Below are positions 27,397-37,600 of a stretch of 64,000 nt of DNA, one piece after another (positions within the stretch are counted from its first letter, which is position 1; each line of letters begins with the position of its first letter). Made by a program: the position numbers and the translations under genes. The notes beneath the pieces were generated by a model that saw nothing but the letters and a program-made list of their open reading frames with translations, was not told where the DNA came from and did no database searches. The DNA comes from Bacteroidaceae bacterium (GTDB lineage Bacteria > Bacteroidota > Bacteroidia > Bacteroidales > Bacteroidaceae), in assembly GCA_017617315.1 (NCBI GenBank), contig JAFZWM010000018.1:40990-104989 (forward strand), written 5' to 3'.

Positions 27397-28320
27397 TTAT
27401 AGTCTGTGGCTTTCGCCGAATTCTTTCGAAACCGAATTGTTAACGCTCTGGCACACCTCGGCCGAGAAATCGGTGGCGCACTCTATGAGTTTTTGCCATT
27501 GCTCTGCCGACAGATTCTGAAGGTCGTTCTTGCAGACATCATACTTAATCAGACCGTAAACGAAGCCGGCGTTGAAGTTGTCGCCCGCGCCGATTGTGCT
27601 AACCGTCTCAACCTGCTTTACATCGTACTCGCCGCTGAAGTTTGCCGTGCGAAGCGAAACGCTCTTTCCGGCGTTGGTACAGATGAAGCAAGGCACATGA
27701 AACTTAAGTTTCTCGTTGAAAAGGCGGTCGGCATCGTGCATTCCGTACATCACATCAAAATCGTCGGCCGAGCCGCGGAAGACGCTGCACATCTCCATAT
27801 TTTCGAGGATTGACGACTGAAGTCGCACGAACTCATCCTTGTGATTGGCGCGATAATTTATGTCGTAATACAGAATTGCGCCGCGCTCGTGTGCATACTG
27901 CAAAAATTTCAGAGTCTTTGGACGGAGCACCGGATTTACCACGAAATACGAGCCGAACATCACGATGTCGTCAGGATTTATCTCAGGCAGTACAAGTTCG
28001 AAATTATTCTTGTTGTAATCCTTGTAGAACGAATAGTTGGCATCATTATTCTCGTCGAGGAAAGCCAGCGAAATCGGCGATTTTCCTTCGGGATATACAC
28101 TGACGTATTCCGTTCCTACGCCATTCTCTTTCATGAAACTGATGATATTGTCGCCCACATGGTCGTGGCCTATTTCGGTAATCATCGATACTGGAACGCC
28201 GCATCTGCCAAGCGAGATAACTCCGTTGAAAGTAGAGCCGCCCGGAACGGCCGCAACAGGCTGTTCGTTCCTGAAAATTATGTCTAGAATAGTCTCTCCT
28301 ATTCCTATTACCTTTCGCAT
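27397..28320 (-). CDS. PfkB-family sugar kinase (fructokinase-like)
   Basis: The 307-residue ribokinase-fold enzyme phosphorylates a sugar with ATP. It has the N-terminal GGSTFNGVISLGRCG substrate region and the PfkB signature around TIGAGDNFNAGFVYGL, where the aspartate is the catalytic base. The start RKVIGIGETILDIIF is typical of Bacteroides fructokinases. It lies 21 bases downstream of nadE on the same strand and may share its transcript. Fructose is the likely but unproven substrate. Confidence 0.88.
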   Translation of the reverse strand: MRKVIGIGETILDIIFRNEQPVAAVPGGSTFNGVISLGRCGVPVSMITEIGHDHVGDNIISFMKENGVGTEYVSVYPEGKSPISLAFLDENNDANYSFYKDYNKNNFELVLPEINPDDIVMFGSYFVVNPVLRPKTLKFLQYAHERGAILYYDINYRANHKDEFVRLQSSILENMEMCSVFRGSADDFDVMYGMHDADRLFNEKLKFHVPCFICTNAGKSVSLRTANFSGEYDVKQVETVSTIGAGDNFNAGFVYGLIKYDVCKNDLQNLSAEQWQKLIECATDFSAEVCQSVNNSVSKEFGESHRL

Positions 28321-28341
28321 CTTATTGTTATTTTTAATAAA

Positions 28342-30381
28342 TTACAGATTTTCACACTCCTTTACCCAAAGATTGTACGAAGCATCGCTCGGCATTCGCC
28401 AATCACCTCGCGGACTGAGGGTTACGCTACCAACCTTAGGACCGTCTGGCAAGCACGAACGCTTGAACTGCTGAGTGAAGAAGCGTCGGCAGAATGTCTT
28501 CAGCCACTTCTTTATCGTCTCGTCGTCGTAATATCCAACAATTCCGGCAGAAACATATTTCGTGTTGTACGATGTGTCGCCGCTTTCCGCCGCCTTTCTG
28601 CCCTCTTCGTTCTGCTTCTGGAAGGCAATTTTTGCAAGATAGTAGATTTTTGAAGGACGGAAACCGAATCGCAGCATGTTGTAAAGGAAGAAGTCGTGCA
28701 ACTCGTAAGGACCAACCAAATCCTCGGTTTTCTGCTTGATGTTGCCGTTCTCATCGGCCGGGATAAGTTCGGGACTGATAGGCGTATCGACGATGTCGAG
28801 AAGCGTTGTGCGAGCCAGTTCGTTCACTACATCAGAGTTTGCGACCCATGCCACCAGATGCTTTACCAGCGTCTTCGGAATGCTGCAATTTACGCCGTAG
28901 TTGCTCATGTGGTCGGCGTTGTATGTTGCCCAGCCAAGAGCGAGTTCCGACAAGTCGCCCGTTCCAACAACGAAGCCGTTCATTTGGTTGGCAACATCCA
29001 TCAGCACCTGAGTTCTCTCGCGCGCCTGACCGTTCTCGTACGTTACGCTGTAATCGTCGAGCGGATGGTTTATATCCTTAAAATGCTGAATACACGCATC
29101 TTTTATGCTGATTTCGCGCATCGTTATGCCGAGCGATTCCATCAGTTTTATTGAGTTGTTGTATGTTCTGCCCGTTGTTCCGAAGCCCGGCATCGTTACG
29201 CCAACAATGCCCTTGCGGTCGCGCTTCAGCTTGTCGAATGTCTTGACGCAGACGAGCAACGCCAAAGTAGAATCCAGTCCGCCCGAGATGCCAAGCACCA
29301 CGGTCTGGGCATTTGTATGCACAATGCGCTTTGCAAGTCCGGCAACCTGAATGTTGAAGATTTCCTCACATCTCTCGTCGAGAGCCTTTCCCGTTGGCAC
29401 GAAAGGATGCGGATTCACTCTTCTCGTCAGTTCCATTTCCTGCTCCTGATTGAATCTGTCGCGCTCAACGAAGGTTACAAAGTCGTTGTCTTTCTCGGTT
29501 CGCTGAAGAAGCGTCTGCGAGTATGTTTTGTTAACCATTCGCTCGTTTCTGATTTTCTCAACATCGATCTCACCCAAGACAAGCTGCTCGTCGTAGTCGA
29601 AGCGGCGGCTCTGCGCAATAAACGAGCCGTTCTCGCAGATGTAGGCGTTTCCGGCAAAGACGAGGTCTTGCGTAGACTCGCCGAATCCGCACGACGCGTA
29701 GACATATCCGGCCATGCAGCGCGCCGACTGAGACGAGATAAGGTTCATTCGATAGTTGTGCTTTCCGATTACCTCGTTGCTTCCCGACAGGTTAAAGATG
29801 ATGTCGGCTCCCTTCATCACAAGCTCGTTGCTCGGTGGATTTACGGCCCACAAATCTTCGCAGAGTTCAATTCCGAAGTTGAACTTGCTGCTGCTGAACA
29901 CCTTGTTTATATAAACATATCCGTTGATGTCGTTCTCCAAGTCGAGCGATGAGCGGAAAACCGTATCGTTCAGCAAGTTGTCTGCCGACGAGAACCAACG
30001 GAGTTCGTAAAATTCCTTGTAGTTTGGCATGTAAGTCTTAGGAACATAGCCTATCACGCGTCCCTCCTGAACCAAGGCAGCCATGTTGTAGAGGCATCCG
30101 TTAAGGCGCAGAGGCAAGCCAACAATCGCCAGAATCTCCAGGTCGGCAGTCTCGCCAACAATCCGGTCGAGCGCCTTCTCAGCCTCATCGAGCAGAAGCG
30201 AGTTGAAGAACAAGTCTTGGCAAGTGTAGCCCGTTATACACAATTCGGGAAAGCAGATGACATCGACCTTCTGCTCATCTGCCTTTTTTATCATAGAAAT
30301 AATGTGCTCAACATTAAACTCACAGTCGGCAACCTTCACAGCAGGAACAGCAGCCGCAACTTTTACGAAACCGTATTTCAT
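28342..30381 (-). CDS. nadE: Glutamine-dependent NAD+ synthase
   Basis: The two-domain enzyme makes NAD+ from deamido-NAD+ using ammonia from glutamine. The N-terminal nitrilase domain has its Glu-Lys-Cys triad in CFPELCITGY, VPKTYMPNYKEFYE and FGIELCEDLWAVNPPS. The synthetase domain has the ATP loop LGISGGLDSTLALLV. I start at the ATG at 30381 (MKYGFVKVAAAVPAVKVA), which gives 679 residues. A longer frame reaching 30546 would add 55 residues that run through the promoter and have no family counterpart. Confidence 0.95.
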   Translation of the reverse strand: MKYGFVKVAAAVPAVKVADCEFNVEHIISMIKKADEQKVDVICFPELCITGYTCQDLFFNSLLLDEAEKALDRIVGETADLEILAIVGLPLRLNGCLYNMAALVQEGRVIGYVPKTYMPNYKEFYELRWFSSADNLLNDTVFRSSLDLENDINGYVYINKVFSSSKFNFGIELCEDLWAVNPPSNELVMKGADIIFNLSGSNEVIGKHNYRMNLISSQSARCMAGYVYASCGFGESTQDLVFAGNAYICENGSFIAQSRRFDYDEQLVLGEIDVEKIRNERMVNKTYSQTLLQRTEKDNDFVTFVERDRFNQEQEMELTRRVNPHPFVPTGKALDERCEEIFNIQVAGLAKRIVHTNAQTVVLGISGGLDSTLALLVCVKTFDKLKRDRKGIVGVTMPGFGTTGRTYNNSIKLMESLGITMREISIKDACIQHFKDINHPLDDYSVTYENGQARERTQVLMDVANQMNGFVVGTGDLSELALGWATYNADHMSNYGVNCSIPKTLVKHLVAWVANSDVVNELARTTLLDIVDTPISPELIPADENGNIKQKTEDLVGPYELHDFFLYNMLRFGFRPSKIYYLAKIAFQKQNEEGRKAAESGDTSYNTKYVSAGIVGYYDDETIKKWLKTFCRRFFTQQFKRSCLPDGPKVGSVTLSPRGDWRMPSDASYNLWVKECENL

Positions 30382-30404
30382 ACTATTTTTTATTTTTGTC
30401 GGGG

Positions 30405-30412
30405 CAAAGTTA
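30405..30412 (-). promoter_or_regulatory. Promoter -7 box for nadE
   Basis: The minus strand reads TAACTTTG, 23 bases before the chosen nadE ATG. No clear -33 element is seen. Confidence 0.5.
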
Positions 30413-30505
30413 AATATTTTTAAACGATTCTGCCACCCTGCCAAATATTTATTTTTCGGCAAACGGAAACAAGGCTTTTTATTTACGAAAATTCTTAACA
30501 AAATA

Positions 30506-30536
30506 TTTGTTTTTTGAATTTTATTTTTTATCTTTG
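30506..30536 (+). promoter_or_regulatory. Promoter of the rubrerythrin gene
   Basis: TTTG (30506-30509) and TATCTTTG (30529-30536) are 19 bases apart, a consensus Bacteroidota promoter, 52 bases before the start codon. Confidence 0.75.
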
Positions 30537-30588
30537 CGAATACCAAACAAATATTATAAAATAGAACTTAACTTTAATACATCAAGAT

Positions 30589-31140
30589 ATGAAGAAAAAA
30601 TTTATTTGCGCAGTTTGTGGCTATATATACGAAGGAACAGAAGCTCCCGAAAAGTGTCCACAGTGCGGAGCAAAATCAGATAAGTTTACTGAGGTGAAGA
30701 ACGACGGAAGCCTTACTTTCGTTTGCGAACATACCCTCGGAATTGCCAAGGGCGTAAACCCCGAACTTCTGCAAGGATTGCACGATCACTTTAACGGCGA
30801 ATGCAGCGAGGTTGGAATGTATCTGGCAATGAGCCGTCAGGCCGACCGCGAAGGCTATCCAGAGATTGCCGAAGCCTTTAAGCGCTACGCATGGGAAGAG
30901 GCTGAACACGCTGCCAAAATATGCGAGATGCTTGGCGAATTGGTTTGGGACACCAAGACCAACTTGGAAAAGCGCATGAATGCCGAGGCTGGCGCATGCG
31001 AGGGCAAGGCACATCTGGCAAAGATTGCCAAGAACGAGAATCTAGACGCCATCCACGACTCTATACACGAGATGGCAAGAGACGAGGCAAGACACGGAGC
31101 CGGATTCCAGGGCTTATACAACAGATACTTCAAAAAGTAA
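30589..31140 (+). CDS. Rubredoxin-first (reverse) rubrerythrin
   Basis: The 183-residue cytosolic non-haem iron protein reduces peroxide in anaerobes. The domain order is reversed relative to classical rubrerythrin. A rubredoxin-like FeS4 site comes first ([10 protein letters not shown] and [11 protein letters not shown]). A ferritin-like diiron four-helix bundle follows, with the Glu and Glu-x-x-His ligands in the segments [43 protein letters not shown] and [11 protein letters not shown]. It has its own promoter and terminator, consistent with separate oxidative-stress control. Confidence 0.93.
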   Translation: MKKKFICAVCGYIYEGTEAPEKCPQCGAKSDKFTEVKNDGSLTFVCEHTLGIAKGVNPELLQGLHDHFNGECSEVGMYLAMSRQADREGYPEIAEAFKRYAWEEAEHAAKICEMLGELVWDTKTNLEKRMNAEAGACEGKAHLAKIAKNENLDAIHDSIHEMARDEARHGAGFQGLYNRYFKK

Positions 31141-31197
31141 GTTAAGATACTAGGGTTATTAAGGTAAAGAGGATAGTTTTAGGTAACAAACAGACAG

Positions 31198-31229
31198 AAG
31201 GCGTGCCATAGCGATTACGGTGCGCCTTT
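31198..31229 (+). terminator. Terminator after rubrerythrin
   Basis: AAGGCG and CGCCTT close a stem extended by wobble pairs (TGCC with GGTG), followed by TATTATTTTT. Confidence 0.65.
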
Positions 31230-31243
31230 ATTATTTTTACTTC

Positions 31244-31274
31244 TTGCCAAATTTGAAAGATTTGTATATATTTG
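31244..31274 (+). promoter_or_regulatory. Promoter of the 294-residue lipoprotein
   Basis: TATATTTG (31267-31274) is preceded by CTTG about 20 bases upstream. It shows that a TTG in-frame start at 31272 is not used and that the ATG at 31311 is. Confidence 0.55.
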
Positions 31275-31310
31275 CCGATGTTATTTCAGAACTACAACAA
31301 AATTCAAAAA

Positions 31311-32195
31311 ATGAAAAGCCTATACTTATTATTCATTTTCTTGCCCATAATTTGCGGATGCAATTCAAACACAAGAAATTCTGGCATTGCTGATAAAAAT
31401 CAGCAGAAAGATTCTGTAAATGCAGCAGATACTCTTTACGATTTTGTTTCCAAGATTTACAAGCATAATTTTATGAAGACAAAAGCCGAAGTTTTAGATT
31501 CGCTGTATTTGTCATCGGAATTGTATTCCTTGGAAAAGGAATATAATAAATCCTATCCAGACTCGTACTATAATCATTGGATATGCGATGATTTTGCTTA
31601 TTATCCGTCTTTTAAGATTGGCAAATTCACGCAACTATCAGATACAACAGCAACTGTTGACATTAAAGTTTCGAATGGGGAGAGCAAATCAGAATATCAG
31701 TTGGTTATGTTATTAGAGAATGGCAAATGGAAAGTGGACGACTTTGTATATAATGCTTACTCTGATGATGCTTCCAGTAATAAATCAGGGCTAAGAGATC
31801 TACTCGGTCTTGAAACTCACTTACGAGGCTCTTTGTCTGAATACAGTTTGAAGTTCTGGGAAAAACCAGAAGATGAACATGAAGGGGCTATCAATTTGTA
31901 TAAAAACAAAACTATTGTTTCCCAAAACCTTGTTAGTGTAGGTGGTAACAAAACCTTCGAAGGAATAGATGATACAAAAGAGGGATTTAAAATCTTCTAC
32001 AGTTGGGGACATAATAAGTATTTTGGCAATACAATTTTTCTTTTTAAATATCAGAAAGGACAATTTTATCTCTATAAGGTTATTCGATATCGTTCTTTCG
32101 AAATTGAAGAAGGATTTGATTTTAAGAGGACAGAGGAAGTTCTTAAAACTCCAATTCTGTTTCAAGATGTAGATATTGAAAAGTATTTATTTTAG
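31311..32195 (+). CDS. Lipoprotein of unknown function
   Basis: Starting at the ATG at 31311 gives 294 residues with a lipoprotein leader (MKSLYLLFIFLPIICGC). The mature protein is mixed alpha/beta. An early part carries YYNHWICDDFAYYPSF and then VMLLENGKWKVDDFVYN, a pattern seen in small NTF2-like or DUF3828-like lipoproteins. I regard that resemblance as weak. It is a single gene with its own promoter and a shared downstream hairpin. The codon use is more AT-rich than the surrounding housekeeping genes, which may indicate acquisition. Confidence 0.75.
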   Translation: MKSLYLLFIFLPIICGCNSNTRNSGIADKNQQKDSVNAADTLYDFVSKIYKHNFMKTKAEVLDSLYLSSELYSLEKEYNKSYPDSYYNHWICDDFAYYPSFKIGKFTQLSDTTATVDIKVSNGESKSEYQLVMLLENGKWKVDDFVYNAYSDDASSNKSGLRDLLGLETHLRGSLSEYSLKFWEKPEDEHEGAINLYKNKTIVSQNLVSVGGNKTFEGIDDTKEGFKIFYSWGHNKYFGNTIFLFKYQKGQFYLYKVIRYRSFEIEEGFDFKRTEEVLKTPILFQDVDIEKYLF

Positions 32196-32198
32196 AGA

Positions 32199-32235
32199 AT
32201 TCGGTAGGTCTCCGCAGATGGAAACCTACCGAATT
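32199..32235. terminator. Convergent terminator
   Basis: AATTCGGTAGGT (32199-32210) pairs perfectly over 12 bases with ACCTACCGAATT (32224-32235), followed by TCTG and a T-run on the plus strand. It lies between the lipoprotein gene and the end of the efflux operon and can serve both strands. Confidence 0.85.
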
Positions 32236-32253
32236 TCTGTTTTTTTAAAGCCA

Positions 32254-33423
32254 TCATTCTTCACCATGGTCGGCTGCCATCGATGCCAGATAGAAGGCAT
32301 TGTCGGTAACAACGGTTGCATCAGCATCTGCCGGAGACACGAAATCGACTTGCGTGTAGCACTGTTCACTCACGCCGGTAACAACCTCGGCACGTCTGAA
32401 CCGGAACGACTTTTCGCCGTCCTCGGCCGTAGAATCATCAAGCACAAAGACGAACTTTCTGCCCTCAGCACGGACAATGGCATTGTCGGGCAGAGCCTTG
32501 ACCTTTTTCTGCCCAGTCTTGATGCTTCCCGAAACATACATTCCGGCAATTAGGCCCGACGCATCCTTGCCGACGATGCGCACATGTATGGCAACCGCCT
32601 TGGTATCGGCATCGAAACTGCGGTTTATCTGCTGCACACGCCCTTTTAAATGCACACCCGGACTGTTAGTAACCACCAAATCGACATCCTGCCCCACCTC
32701 AACCTGTGCAATGTTGCGCTCGAACACGTTAAGGCTGGCAAATACCGCCGAATTGTCGGCAATCTGCATAAGCGGAGCGGTGGCATCGACATAACTTCCG
32801 GTGCTTACGAAGACCTTGCTGACGATGCCCGAAAGCGATGCGCAGACAGGTATACGGGTTACGATTTTTCCGGCCGCTGCTTGCTTTGGGCTGATGCCCA
32901 TCTGCCTTAGCTGATGCAGAAGTCCGGTGAGCCGAGCATTCGAAATCTCGTAGTCTGCCGCCGCCTGCTGAAGCGTTTTCTCCACTCCCGCGCCTTGTGC
33001 CGCGAGCGACTTCTGCCTTTGCATTTCCTGCTTGGCAACCTCAGCCTCCTTTACTGCCACGAGATAGTTTTTCTGAACCTCCACAATTTCGGTATTCTCG
33101 ATATATGCCACCGTCTGCCCGGCTCTGACCTTCTGACCCTCTACAACGCTTATCTGGCGCACAATTCCGCCGATAATCGGAGTTACATCGGCCTTGTCCT
33201 GAGGGTTAAGGCGCAACTCGCCGTTTGCCTTTATCGCTCCGCCGAGTTCTTTCTCCTCAACGTGTCCGAGAGCAATTCCGACGGTATTCATTTGCGTCTG
33301 ACTGAGGACGAGTTCTTCGTGATTTTCCTCTTCGGCCTCCCGATTTTCTGTATTTTTATTCTGCGAGCACGATGCAAAGGCCATGAATGCACATGCCGCG
33401 ATGATTATCTTCGATGTTTTCAT
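32254..33423 (-). CDS. RND efflux membrane-fusion protein (CusB/CzcB-like)
   Basis: The 389-residue lipoprotein (AFMAFASCSQNKN leader) links the inner-membrane pump to the outer-membrane channel. The family layout is visible: a lipoyl-like half (VVEGQKVRAGQTVAYI), a coiled-coil hairpin (about 125-175), the second lipoyl half (VCASLSGIVSKVFVSTGSYV) and beta-barrel domains. It overlaps the upstream TolC-like gene by four bases. The acidic, Glu-rich stretch just after the lipid anchor could bind metal. Metal specificity, copper/silver or zinc/cobalt, cannot be assigned. Confidence 0.9.
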   Translation of the reverse strand: MKTSKIIIAACAFMAFASCSQNKNTENREAEEENHEELVLSQTQMNTVGIALGHVEEKELGGAIKANGELRLNPQDKADVTPIIGGIVRQISVVEGQKVRAGQTVAYIENTEIVEVQKNYLVAVKEAEVAKQEMQRQKSLAAQGAGVEKTLQQAAADYEISNARLTGLLHQLRQMGISPKQAAAGKIVTRIPVCASLSGIVSKVFVSTGSYVDATAPLMQIADNSAVFASLNVFERNIAQVEVGQDVDLVVTNSPGVHLKGRVQQINRSFDADTKAVAIHVRIVGKDASGLIAGMYVSGSIKTGQKKVKALPDNAIVRAEGRKFVFVLDDSTAEDGEKSFRFRRAEVVTGVSEQCYTQVDFVSPADADATVVTDNAFYLASMAADHGEE

Positions 33424-34655
33424 TTTTCTTCTCCTATTATAAAATTCAAATTGATTACTGCCTGATTATAGTCGTTCACGGCATCGGCAAAGCGAAGCTG
33501 AACATCGAGCGCTGTCTGAAGATTCTGAATGTACTCAACATATCCGATTTCACCGTTTTCGTAGGAAATCTGAGACAAACGAGCCATCTTCTCGCCCTGC
33601 GCGTTGCCCTGCCGTGTGTAATAATCGAGCACCTTCTGCGCTCTCTGATATTCGGCCAGAGCGTTACGGTATGCGATGTTCATTTTTTGTTCTGCCTGAC
33701 GGCTTGCTATTTCAGAAAGTTCAACATCGCGGCGCGCCGCCTTCAGTTTGGCATTCTGTCCGCCCCAAAACAGCGGAATGTTTATGCCCACCTCGACCCC
33801 CATGAAATTGCCTTTCTCGAACCTCGTACGGTCGATGTTGTACGGATTGAAGCCCTTGATGAGCATCTGCTCGGTGAAACCGATGGTAAGCCCCGGCAGA
33901 AAGCCTTGTCTTGCAAGACTGAGATTGCGCTCGGAGGCTGTTGCGCGAGCCGAAAAGATTGCGCCGAGAGCCGTCTGGCTGAACGAGAAATCGCCAGTCG
34001 GCAACGGCTTCTGAATGGCCGTAAGTCCCGACTCTGCCGGAACAATCGGCTCTTCGGCATTCGTTATCTGTCGCAACGCGAGCAGAACCGACTGATAATC
34101 GGCCTCGGCCTTCTGCAAGCGGAAAAGGTTCTCGTTGCTGACGCGCTCGGCATTCATCTGCTCAAGATTGCCCGACTCGCCGGCGCGATGCTTTGCCGTG
34201 GCAATGGCTACGAAGCGAGCGCAAATGCTATCCTGTGCCTTCAGAATCTCGACTGTGCGGCGTGCATGTAGAAGCGAGTAATAACACGAGTTTACGCTCT
34301 TAACAACCTCGCTGCGAGTGAGTTCGAGCGTGCTTTGCGCCACGGCAGTCTCGGCTTTCAGATATTTGCGTCGGGCGGCATAGACTGTCGGAAACTCGAA
34401 CGACTGGCTCAGGCTTATTCCATTGTCGGGATTTCCGCCCGACGTCGGGTCTTGGCTCAACGTTAGCGAGGTTCTGTCAATGTCGAACGCCGTGCCTTGC
34501 AAATCGCGCGCCTTGTCTACCGATATTCGCCCGGCCTTCATGTCGAGATTGTTCTCGAGCGCAAGGCTGATGCACTCTTGCAGCGTAACGGCACGTTCTT
34601 GAGCCGCCGACAAAATCGGCATCAATCCGAAGAATATTATGATGATTTTTTTCAT
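33420..34655 (-). CDS. TolC-family outer-membrane efflux channel (CusC/CzcC-like)
   Basis: The 411-residue exported protein has a signal peptide (MKKIIIIFFGLMPILSAAQ) and begins with the TolC-family VTLQECISLALENNLDMKAG. It has two long helical repeats, and the C-terminal part has GEIGYVEYIQNLQTALDVQL. It would trimerise to form the outer-membrane exit duct for the RND pump encoded next to it. Four-base overlaps with the genes on both sides suggest coupled translation. Confidence 0.9.
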   Translation of the reverse strand: MKKIIIIFFGLMPILSAAQERAVTLQECISLALENNLDMKAGRISVDKARDLQGTAFDIDRTSLTLSQDPTSGGNPDNGISLSQSFEFPTVYAARRKYLKAETAVAQSTLELTRSEVVKSVNSCYYSLLHARRTVEILKAQDSICARFVAIATAKHRAGESGNLEQMNAERVSNENLFRLQKAEADYQSVLLALRQITNAEEPIVPAESGLTAIQKPLPTGDFSFSQTALGAIFSARATASERNLSLARQGFLPGLTIGFTEQMLIKGFNPYNIDRTRFEKGNFMGVEVGINIPLFWGGQNAKLKAARRDVELSEIASRQAEQKMNIAYRNALAEYQRAQKVLDYYTRQGNAQGEKMARLSQISYENGEIGYVEYIQNLQTALDVQLRFADAVNDYNQAVINLNFIIGEEK

Positions 34656-37600
34656 GCTTTCTTATTTTTTGTGAATGTCTTGTAGATTGACGGCAGAACC
34701 ACGAGCGTAAGAATCGTGGCGGTGAGAAGTCCGCCGATGACGACGGTTGCAAGCGGACGCTGAACCTCGGCTCCGTCGCCGGTAGAAAGTGCCATCGGCA
34801 AGAATCCGAGCGAAGCCACCAAAGCCGTCATCACAACGGGGCGAAGCCTCAGCAGGCATCCTTCAACCACCCTTGTTCTGACATCGGCAACGCCCTCTTT
34901 TTCGAGCGTGTTGAACTGTCCGATGAGCACGATTCCGTTAAGAACCGCAACACCAAACAAGGCGATAAATCCCACTCCGGCAGAGATGCTGAAAGGCATA
35001 TCACGCAGCCAGAGAGTCCACACGCCGCCGATGGCAGAGAGCGGAATGGCAGAGAAAACGAAAAGCGTTTCGCGCAGATTCTTGAGCGTTGCGTAGAGCA
35101 GACAGATGATGACCAGAAGAGCCAGCGGAACGGCCACGAGAAGTCTGTCTGTTGCCTGCTGAAGATTCTGAAACTGACCGCCGTAGGTGTAGTAATATCC
35201 GGCTGGCAAATTCAGTTTTTCATCGAGAATCTGCTGAATTTCCTCAACTGTGCTCTGAACATCGCGTCCACGCACGTTGAAGCCAACGTAGATGCGCCGC
35301 TGTCCGTCCTCGTGCGTAACCTGAGCCGGAGCATCCTCAAAGCAGATATCGGCCACCTGACGCAACGGAACCGTTCCACCGTCGGGCAAAGGCAGATAAA
35401 GTTCTTCGAGCGATGCCACATCGTTTCGCAAGGCATCGTCCATGCGCACAACCATGTCGAAACGGCGGTCTTCCTCGAACACATATCCGGTGCGGCGTCC
35501 GGCAAAGGCAGCCTCGAACACACGGTTGGCGGTAGAGACTGAGATGCCATAGCGCGCCAGTCTGTCGCGGTCGTACTTGACCTGAATCTGCGGCAAGCCC
35601 TGAACCTGCTCAACAAACGGCTCTGTTACTCCGTCAACGCGCTTTATGAGCGATGCCACCTGCTTTGCCGAGGCCTCAAGCAAATCGAGGTCGTTTCCGT
35701 AGATTTTTATCGCCACATCCTGCCTTATGCCCGTAATCAGCTCATTGTTTCGCATCTGTATAGGCTGCGTCATCTCCACTTCCATTCCGGGAATAACGCT
35801 CAGCGCGTCTTCCATCTTCGCCATCAGTTCCTCGGTTGTCTTTGCCGATGTCCATTCGGCTTTCGGAATCAACGAGATGAGCAAATCGGCACGTTCAACG
35901 GGCATCGGGTCGGTCGGAATCTCGGCACTTCCTATTCGGGTTACGGCCTGTCTGACCTCGGGAAACTGCGATTTCAGAATCTTCTCGGCCTGAGTGGTGC
36001 TCGTAACCATCTGCGAGAGCGATGTGCCTTGCGCCATGCTCACCTCGGCGGCAAAATCACCTTCTTCGAGACTCGGAATGAATTCTCCGCCCAAACGAGT
36101 GAACACGAAAAGACTTATCAGAAAAAGCACGACCATAGATGCGATGAGTGTCTTGCTCCAGTCCAGACTTCTGGTGATGACCGGCAGATACCAGCCGCGC
36201 AGCTTCTCAATCAGCCTGTCCGACAGATTTGGCTTGTGCGTGCTTTCCTTGCTCAGGAACAGCGCGCTGGCCATCGGAACGTATGTGAGCGACAAGATGA
36301 ATGCTCCGAGAATGGCAAAGAATATCGTCAGAGCCATTGGACGGAACATCTTGCCCTCTATTCCGACAAGCGTGAGCAAAGGCAGATAGACGGTCATGAT
36401 GATGATTTCGCCAAACGCCGCGCTCTTGCGTATCTTTGATGCCGAGAGGAGTACCTCGTCGTCCATCTGCTTCTGAGTGAGGCGCGCGCCCTGATATTTG
36501 TCGCGCCCGATGGCGATATGATGACACACGGCTTCGACGATGATTACTGCGCCATCGACAATAAGGCCGAAGTCTATCGCGCCGAGGCTCATCAGATTTC
36601 CTCCAACGCCAAACAGCTTCATCATTCCGAAAGCAAAGAGCATTGACAGCGGAATGACCGATGCCACCACCAACCCGGCGCGGTAGTTACCAAGAAAAAG
36701 CACAAGGATGAACACAACTATCAGTCCGCCCTCGATGAGGTTTCTGGTAATTGTTCCCGTAACGCGGTCTACGAGTTGCGTGCGGTCGATAAACGGCTCT
36801 ATCACAACGCCTTCGGGCAGACTCTTCTGAATCTGCGCCATGCGTTCCTTAACGTTCTTTATAACCTGCTGAAAGTTCTCGCCCTTGAGCATCAGCGTTA
36901 TGCCGGCAACAACCTCGCCCTCGCCGTTGCGCGTAACTGCGCCGTATCGCGTTGCCGAGCCAAAGCGGACTTCGGCCACGTCGCGCACCAGAACAGGTGT
37001 GCCCGAAACGGTCTTTACGGGAATCTTCCCGATGTCTTCGAGCGATGTGGCAAGGCCAATTCCGCGGATGAAATACTGGTTGCTGTTCTTCTCAATGTAA
37101 CTTCCGCCGGTATTCTCGTTTCCGGTTTCGAGGGCATCGTAGATGTCGGCAACGGTCAAGCCCGAAGCATTCAGGCGGTCGGCATCAACGGCAACCTCAT
37201 ACTGCTTTACGAATCCGCCCCAGCCGCTCACCTCGGCAACGCCCTCGGTTCCCGACAGTTGTTTGCGCACAATCCAGTCTTGCATCGTTCGCAAGTCGGT
37301 TAGCGAGAATTTGTCTTCGTAGCCCTTCTTTGCACGTATTGTGTAATGATAAATCTCGCCAAGTCCGGTAGAGACCGGGGCAAGTCCAACCGAGCCTTTA
37401 CCACTCGGAAGCACCTCTTCGGCCTCCTTCAGTTGCTGGCTCACCTGCTGGCGCGCCCAATAGATGTCGGCATCATCGTCGAAGACGAGCGTAATTACCG
37501 ACAGTCCGCTACGGCTAATGCTTCGCCTCTCCTCTACCCTCGGAATATTGGCGAGGGCCATCTCAACGGGCGTTGTAATGAACTGTTCAACCTCCTGCGC

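Noticed and set aside
30382..30546. 55-residue N-terminal extension of nadE
   Set aside because: It would be translated through the TAACTTTG box, and the family begins at MKYGFVKVAAAVP.
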